A stretch of 9,958 bases of DNA, taken from assembly GCA_046541805.1 (NCBI GenBank), contig JBKHCM010000120.1, forward strand, positions 1 to 9,958, read 5' to 3'. Shown piece by piece: positions 6,104-9,958 of this stretch (its first letter is position 1; each line of letters starts with the position of its first letter). The stretch is from JAAAPF01 sp046541805 (GTDB lineage Bacteria > Pseudomonadota > Alphaproteobacteria > Geminicoccales > Geminicoccaceae). The position numbers and the translations under genes are program-made. The notes beneath the pieces were generated by a model. The model did no database searches, was not told the origin of the DNA, and saw only the letters and a list, made by a program, of their open reading frames with translations.

Positions 6104-6778
6104 ATGAGCGAACGTCAAGCCATGGACCCGTTCAAGCCGCGCCTGTTCGAGGGCTTCGCCGCCGTCGCCCACGGCCTCGCCCATCCGGTGCGGCTGCTCC
6201 TGCTCGACCATCTGGCGCAGGCGCCGTCGAGCGTGGAGGTGCTGGCCGCGCGCACGGGCCTGCCGGTGGCCAACGTCTCGCAGCACCTGCAGCGCCTCAA
6301 GCGCGCGGGCCTCGTCCGCAGCGAGCGTGCCGGCAAGCGCGTGCGCTATGCCCTCGTCGACGACGCCGTGGTCGAGCTCGTGGCGCGCCTGCGCGCCGTG
6401 GCGGTCGCCAACCTCGCCGAGGTCGAGCGTGTGGTCCGCGATCGCTTCGCGGCCGAGCACGACGCCGAGCCGATGACGAGGGAGGCGCTGCGCGCGCGTC
6501 TGCGCGCCGGCGACGTGGTGGTCCTCGACGTCCGGCCAAAGGAGGAGTTCGCCGCGGGACACGTGCCGGGCGCGGTCAACATGCCGCCGGACGAGCTCGA
6601 GGCGCGCTTGGCCGAGCTCGATCCCTCGGTCGAGATCGTCGCCTACTGCCGCGGTCCCTACTGCGTCTTCTCGGCCGATGCGGTCGCGCAACTGCGCGCG
6701 CGCGGCTTCGAGGCACGGCGGCTCGAGGACGGTCTCCCCGAATGGCGCGCCGCCGGCCTGCCCACGGTGACCGTTTGA
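6104..6778 (+). CDS. ArsR-family transcriptional regulator fused to a rhodanese domain
   Basis: This 224-residue two-domain protein has an ArsR winged helix at residues ~15-95 (AHGLAHPVRLLLLDHLAQ, recognition region LPVANVSQHLQRLKRAGLV, wing RSERAGKRVRYAL). A rhodanese domain follows at ~125-222 (VVVLDVRPKEEFAAGHVPGA, active loop YCRGPYC at 181-187, then LEDGLPEWRAAGLP). The probable catalytic cysteine is C182, with C187 five residues on. The DNA-binding domain has no cysteines, so the ELCVC-type metal site of arsenic or cadmium sensors is missing. A sulfane-sulfur or redox signal read by the rhodanese cysteines is more likely (inference). The start at 6104 fits the family's N-terminus; ATG 6122 is the alternative. 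It is divergent from the sulfur-handling operon and probably represses both directions through the palindrome just upstream. Confidence 0.9.
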   Translation: MSERQAMDPFKPRLFEGFAAVAHGLAHPVRLLLLDHLAQAPSSVEVLAARTGLPVANVSQHLQRLKRAGLVRSERAGKRVRYALVDDAVVELVARLRAVAVANLAEVERVVRDRFAAEHDAEPMTREALRARLRAGDVVVLDVRPKEEFAAGHVPGAVNMPPDELEARLAELDPSVEIVAYCRGPYCVFSADAVAQLRARGFEARRLEDGLPEWRAAGLPTVTV

Positions 6779-6828
6779 GGGAGCCGCCTCTCACCATTGC
6801 GCGAGGACCGATGTGCGCCGTTCCCGTA

Positions 6829-6845
6829 GCGCCGGTGAGCGGCGC
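6829..6845 (+). terminator. GC-rich hairpin between the regulator and cupin genes
   Basis: GCGCCG and CGGCGC form a 6-bp stem with a 5-nt loop, 50 bp after the regulator stop. No T-run follows, so termination is uncertain. It may slow read-through into the cupin gene. Confidence 0.25.
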
Positions 6846-6886
6846 AAGCTGGCGGTCCTGATCATGGCCCGGGGAGGCACCGAACG

Positions 6887-7369
6887 ATGCACGCAACGAT
6901 CGCGGCCTTCCTCACCGTCGCGCTTCTCGCGTTCGCCGCTGCGCCCGCACGTGCCGACATGCCCTATCGCGGCGACGGCCACGTGATGGTCACGCCCGAC
7001 GAGCTCGACTGGACCGACATCGCCTCGATGGCCGCCCCCGCAAAGATGGCCGTCATCGAGGGCGACCTCGGCAGGGCCGAGCCGTTCACCTTCCGTCTGC
7101 GCCTGCCCGACGGCTACCGTATCCTGCCGCACGTCCACCCGGCCTACGAGCGGGTGACGGTGCTGGAGGGCACGCTGCACTTCGCCCACGGCGAGGTGTT
7201 CGATGCAGACGCGACGACGCGCCTGCGGGAGGGCGGGGTCGCCATCATGGCGCCGGGCGAGCCGATGTGCGGCCGGGCCGAGCGCGACGTCGTCATCCAG
7301 CTGCACGGCACCGGCCCCTGGGGCATCACCTACATCGATCCCGCCGACGACCCCCGCTCGGACGCCTGA
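6887..7369 (+). CDS. Secreted cupin-domain protein
   Basis: A 160-residue protein with a clear signal peptide (hydrophobic core IAAFLTVALLAFAAAP, likely cleavage after ARA at residue 23), so it acts in the periplasm or outside. Cupin motif 1 is a perfect match to G-x5-HxH-x3-E-x6-G, at residues 76-95 (GYRILPHVHPAYERVTVLEG), giving ligands H82, H84 and E88. In motif 2 (GGVAIMAPGEPMC, 116-128) the position where relatives carry the fourth ligand His is Met127 by my by-eye alignment. The end (QLHGTGPWGITYIDPADDPR) is typical of a family of small secreted cupins without known substrate. The ATG at 6887 has GGGGAGG 9 nt upstream (6871-6877). It is downstream of the regulator in the same direction, with a 108-bp gap, so it may have its own promoter. 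Confidence 0.85.
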   Translation: MHATIAAFLTVALLAFAAAPARADMPYRGDGHVMVTPDELDWTDIASMAAPAKMAVIEGDLGRAEPFTFRLRLPDGYRILPHVHPAYERVTVLEGTLHFAHGEVFDADATTRLREGGVAIMAPGEPMCGRAERDVVIQLHGTGPWGITYIDPADDPRSDA

Positions 7370-7376
7370 CGGGGTT

Positions 7377-7396
7377 GGCAAAGACGCGCCTTTGCC
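7377..7396. terminator. Likely bidirectional terminator between convergent genes
   Basis: GGCAAAG and CTTTGCC form a perfect 7-bp stem with a 6-nt loop (ACGCGC), exactly in the 39-bp gap between the convergent cupin and YnfA-type genes. The position supports a shared terminator. No long T-run is present on either strand. Confidence 0.55.
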
Positions 7397-7408
7397 CCGC
7401 CGAGCCGA

Positions 7409-7735
7409 TCAGGCTTGGCGCGGGCCGAGGAGGATGATCGCGGCGCCGGCGAGGCAGATGCCGGCGCCGAGCAGGTCCCAGCGATCGGGTGCGCGACCCT
7501 CGACCGACCAGAGCCAGAACAGCGACGCCACGATGTACACGCCACCATAGGCAGCGTAGGCGCGCCCGGCGTAGTCGGCTTCGACACGAGTCAGGAGCAG
7601 CGCGAAGACGGCGAGCGAACCGATGCCAGGCACGAGCCACAGCGGGCTGCGATCGAGCCGGAGCCAGGCCCAAAAGGCGAAGCAACCGGCGATTTCTGCG
7701 AGCGCGGCCATGGCGTAGACGACGATGGTGCTCAT
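7409..7735 (-). CDS. YnfA/UPF0060 family small membrane protein
   Basis: A 108-residue inner-membrane protein with four predicted hydrophobic helices. It shows the family's features: N-terminal YAMAALAEIAGCFAFWAWLRL, the central TRVEADYAGRAYAAYGGVYI stretch and the closing DLLGAGICLAGAAIILLGP. Family length is about 108, so it is complete. YnfA proteins are distantly related to small multidrug resistance transporters; their physiological substrate is poorly defined. The ATG at 7735 has GGGAGAG about 9 nt upstream. It lies 39 bp downstream of the broken Crp/Fnr gene in the same direction and may share its transcript. It converges on the cupin gene. Confidence 0.92.
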   Translation of the reverse strand: MSTIVVYAMAALAEIAGCFAFWAWLRLDRSPLWLVPGIGSLAVFALLLTRVEADYAGRAYAAYGGVYIVASLFWLWSVEGRAPDRWDLLGAGICLAGAAIILLGPRQA

Positions 7736-7774
7736 CGAGGCGTGCTCTCCCGGCGGCGGGTGGTTCGAAATCGA

Positions 7775-8363
7775 TCAGCTATCGGCTTGCAGGTGGCTCG
7801 CACCTCGGGGCCGTGCACGGCGCCTGAGGGCGAGTTCGCGATAGAGCGCTTCCGGCGTCACGGCGAGTTCTGTCGCCAAGGTCTTCCAGTCGCCCCTGGC
7901 AGGGAGCCTGCCGTCGCCGCACGCGAGCCACGAATCCAGGCGCTCGGCGACGGTTCGGCATGCAAGGATTTCGGCGGTGACGCGACTGCGCTGCACGGCA
8001 TGGGCCAGATGGGCGCTCCAGGCGTCAGCGAGCGAGGTCCGGGTCCTGCGTCATGGCCGCGCGAAGCTGCGGCTTGGCGATGGCGAGCGTCAGCGTCGGG
8101 ACCAGCGCGGCGTCGTCGCAGTGATAGGCCGCGGCGAACAACGAGGCTTCGGCAAAAACGTCGTCGCGGCGGGCACGCTGCACGACGAGGGCCGCACCGC
8201 CCGGCTGGTGGCGGCGGAGATGCACCTCCCCGTCTTCGACCAGATGGATGACCTTTACGGCGTGGCTTCGATGGAAGAGATGCTGCTGCGGGGCGAAGCG
8301 GCGTGGGCTCCCGCCGAGGCGCCGCAAGCGGTCGGGCAACGTCGCGGTCATGATCGCAATCAT
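7775..8363 (-). pseudogene. Crp/Fnr-family regulator broken by a 4-bp frameshift
   Basis: Two frames together make one small Crp/Fnr-type regulator. The first (8363 to 8025) holds a cNMP-binding-like domain (HLFHRSHAVKVIHLVEDGEV, FAEASLFAAAYHCDD) and stops at 8025-8027 straight after DPDLAR. The second, in another frame, continues with AWSAHLAHAVQRSRVTAEIL and the C-terminal helix-turn-helix (GDWKTLATELAVTPEALYREL), ending at 7775. At the junction the minus strand reads GACCTCGCTCGCTGACGCC. Removing one copy of the repeated 4 bp restores DLADAWSAH in frame and gives a product of 194 residues, right for the family. It is divergent from the Spy/CpxP-like gene, which it may have controlled. ATG 8351 is an alternative start. 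A sequencing error or reversible slippage would also explain it. Confidence 0.8.
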
Positions 8364-8425
8364 GTCGCGACGTCGCTGGTTCGGGCAAGACGACGGTGCT
8401 CCCCACCATCGACCAGGTTGACCGG

Positions 8426-9028
8426 ATGCGTATCGTTCTCGTTGGCGCCATGCTCGCGTCGGCACTGGCCGGCCCTGCCGCCGCCCAACACCACCAGCAC
8501 GCCCCGACACTGGCGCCAGGGTCGCCCTATGCGGGCCAGGAGGCTCGCGCGATCAAGAGCCTGTCGCCGGACGACATCGATGAGCTTCGCCGCGGCGGCG
8601 GCTGGGGGCTCGCCAAGGCGGCCGAACTCAACGGCGTCCCCGGCCCAGCGCATCTCCTGGAGCTGAAGGACGCCATTCCGCTCGACCCCGAGCAGGTGGC
8701 ACGGCTGGAAGCGATCTTCGACGAGATGCGAACCGCCGCCATCGCCGAGGGTGAGCGCTTGATCGCCGCCGAGGCGGCGTTGGAAGCTGCCTTCCGCGAC
8801 GGCACGATCACCGAACAGACGCTGCGCGACCTTCTCGCGGCGATCGAGGCCAGCCGCTCGGCGCTGCGCTACATCCACCTGCGCACGCATCTCCTGACGC
8901 CCGAGCTCCTGAGCGAGGCGCAGATCGCCCGCTACAACGCGCTGCGCGGCTACGCGGCCGCCCCCTGCGCCGCCGTACCGGCCGGCCACGACCCGGCCAT
9001 GTGGCGGCGCCACCAGGGGTGCCGGTGA
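8426..9028 (+). CDS. Periplasmic Spy/CpxP-like (LTxxQ-type) protein
   Basis: A 200-residue secreted protein. The signal peptide is residues 1-20 (RIVLVGAMLASALAGPAAA), followed by a short His-rich mature N-terminus (QHHQH). The rest is mainly helical and charged: PYAGQEARAIKSLSPDDIDELR, LNGVPGPAHLLEL, LDPEQVARLEAIFDEM and LTPELLSEAQIARYNALRGY. The last two contain LTxxQ-like helices as in Spy/CpxP/heavy-metal-sensor-like proteins, which bind misfolded proteins or metal in the periplasm. The exact role here is unproven. I chose ATG 8426 because it puts the signal peptide at the N-terminus; 8396 is an in-frame alternative. The C-terminal AGHDPAMWRRHQGC could bind metal through His and Cys. It is divergent from the broken Crp/Fnr regulator. 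Confidence 0.75.
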   Translation: MRIVLVGAMLASALAGPAAAQHHQHAPTLAPGSPYAGQEARAIKSLSPDDIDELRRGGGWGLAKAAELNGVPGPAHLLELKDAIPLDPEQVARLEAIFDEMRTAAIAEGERLIAAEAALEAAFRDGTITEQTLRDLLAAIEASRSALRYIHLRTHLLTPELLSEAQIARYNALRGYAAAPCAAVPAGHDPAMWRRHQGCR

Positions 9029-9092
9029 TGCCAGGGCAGACACGTACATCGCGACGCCCGCCGAACGCAGCCGTCGATCCCTCCGTACCGCT

Positions 9093-9200
9093 CCGGACGG
9101 CGGCGAGGCCGACGGCGGCGCCCGGCTCGACGACGATCTTGTAGCGCTCGAAGGCGAACCGCATGGCGGCGCGCACGGCGTCGTCGCTCGCCACGACGCC
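9093..9200 (-). pseudogene. Threonine/serine dehydratase fragment
   Basis: About 35 codons read VVASDDAVRAAMRFAFERY then KIVVEPGAAVGLAAV. This matches the late part of PLP-dependent threonine dehydratases (the family's EPGGAVxLAA segment). The catalytic lysine and the PLP-binding regions are absent. Similarity is lost below ~9093. It is joined in frame, without a gap, to a permease fragment upstream, so the open frame covering both is a chimera. Confidence 0.6.
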
Positions 9201-9452
9201 GATGCCGGGGCGGATGGCGTGGGCGAAGGCGCCGCGGGCGGTGAGCGCTCCCGTTACCAGCCCGCCCAGAAGGCCGACGCCGACGGCGGCGGTGGTCTTG
9301 GCGAGCGCGAACTCGGTCCCGAGCGTGCCGGTAGTCAGCACGAACATCGACGGGTCCATCAACGGCGAGGCCAGCCAAAACGCCATGACCGGGGCGAGCG
9401 GCACGCCCATGGCCAAGAGCGCCGCGATCAGCGGGATGTTGGCGCTTCGGCT
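9201..9452 (-). pseudogene. Fragment of a YraQ/COG0701-like permease
   Basis: This segment reads SANIPLIAALLAMGVPLAPV, then MAFWLASPLMDPSMF and FALAKTTAAVGVGLLGG, and ends with FAHAIRPGI. It resembles the inner part of a membrane permease of the DUF318/COG0701 group, with two or three hydrophobic helices. The N-terminal half and the C-terminus are missing. It abuts the dehydratase fragment on one side and a plus-strand ABC-transporter fragment on the other, so both edges look like recombination points. Confidence 0.55.
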
Positions 9453-9468
9453 TCCCGCCGGCCACCAC

Positions 9469-9714
9469 GGCAGGGGGACGACATGGCTCGCGATCCGCCC
9501 GGAGGCCTGGCGGATCTACGATGCACCCGCCGCCAACCGCCTCGAGGCCCGCGTCGCGCGGGCGAGCTATCTCGGCGACCACGTCGAGTACCGCCTGGCC
9601 ACGCCGGTCGGCGAGGTCTTCGCCGTCGATGCCGACGTCGCGCGGCTTCGCGGGCCGGAGGACGTCGTCTGGCTGGATGTCACCTCCCGCGGCATGATCC
9701 TCGTCGATGACTGA
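9469..9714 (+). pseudogene. C-terminal TOBE-domain fragment of an ABC transporter ATPase
   Basis: About 80 residues beginning TTWLAIRPEAWRIYDAP and continuing with LEARVARASYLGDHVEYRLA, TPVGEVFAVDADVARL and an intact stop. This is the regulatory TOBE domain found at the end of sugar, polyamine or iron import ATPases. The Walker A, Walker B and signature motifs are all missing, because the sequence upstream is the opposite-strand permease fragment. It cannot be a functional ATPase. Confidence 0.7.
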
Positions 9715-9958
9715 GCAGTCGATATGCGAACGCGCTCCACGCGCGGATGGAATGAAGCAGCGCAGCATCCCGTCGAGGCGTTGCCTCGTGAAGGCTTGGT
9801 GAGTGGTCATGTTAAACCGATGTCGCACCAAGGTCCGAGGCATTCGCCGAACCACCTCGTCGCCAGGAGATCGAGCGCAACAAGCCCGTCGACGCCTACG
9901 CTCGCTGAGCTGGCCCCCTTTTCCGTGGACATCCATTTGTCGAAGGACGCCCGAGGAT
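9715..9958. other. Terminal stretch with no recognised gene
   Basis: Open frames run through on the minus strand from 9936, but I recognise no family. On the plus strand a short tail, RRQEIERNKPVDAYAR followed by a stop at about 9906, has protein-like composition but no start codon in reach. It may be another small gene remnant. Confidence 0.35.

Noticed and set aside
4847..6691. 614-residue minus-strand frame containing the DsrE protein
   Set aside because: It runs antisense through the ArsR-rhodanese gene and out of frame through the membrane-protein gene. Only the final 116 residues are DsrE.
6791..7381. 196-residue minus-strand frame antisense to the cupin gene
   Set aside because: The plus frame has a signal peptide, a Shine-Dalgarno and a perfect cupin motif 1. 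The antisense frame has none of these.
8808..9416. 202-residue minus-strand frame as a single membrane protein gene
   Set aside because: It joins a permease fragment to a dehydratase fragment and then runs antisense into the Spy/CpxP-like gene, so it is a chimera of pieces and not one protein.

Overview
This is a GC-rich window of almost certainly chromosomal DNA, most like a high-GC Alphaproteobacterium (Rhodospirillales or Rhizobiales type). That guess rests on protein flavour only: a DUF6429 protein, an IS5-type transposase, an ArsR-rhodanese fusion, a YnfA protein and a Spy/CpxP-like protein. I ran no search, so the taxonomy is an inference.

Left part (1-1926) is mobile-element debris. 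It holds an IS5-family transposase fragment with an A7 slippery heptamer at the point where the frame changes. A small intact DUF6429 gene follows (336-560). Next comes the 3' part of a phage/conjugative-element polyvalent protein carrying an inorganic-pyrophosphatase-like (InPase) domain; it has no plausible start of its own. About 270 bp without a recognisable gene follow.

The centre (2199-6778) is the most coherent unit. Five genes on the minus strand run from about 6075 down to 2199: a fatty acid hydroxylase/sterol desaturase-type membrane protein, a DsrE-family sulfur carrier, a cysteine desulfurase, a class I SAM methyltransferase and a nucleoside phosphorylase-like protein. They overlap by 4 bp twice and are otherwise 5 and 25 bp apart, so they are almost certainly one operon. 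Divergent from it, on the plus strand, is an ArsR-type regulator fused to a rhodanese domain. An 18-bp perfect palindrome lies between the two start regions and is the obvious candidate operator. A persulfide-handling theme (desulfurase, DsrE carrier, rhodanese regulator) runs through the unit. The final product or substrate of the membrane di-iron enzyme, the methyltransferase and the phosphorylase is unknown; this is the best candidate for an undescribed system.

The right part holds a secreted cupin (6887-7369), a convergent YnfA-type membrane protein, a Crp/Fnr-family regulator broken by what looks like a 4-bp tandem duplication, and a divergent periplasmic Spy/CpxP-like protein (8426-9028). 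From 9093 to 9714 lie three butted gene fragments: the end of a threonine dehydratase-like gene, part of a permease, and the C-terminal TOBE domain of an ABC transporter ATPase. This is a scar of repeated recombination. The last 240 bp show no gene I recognise.
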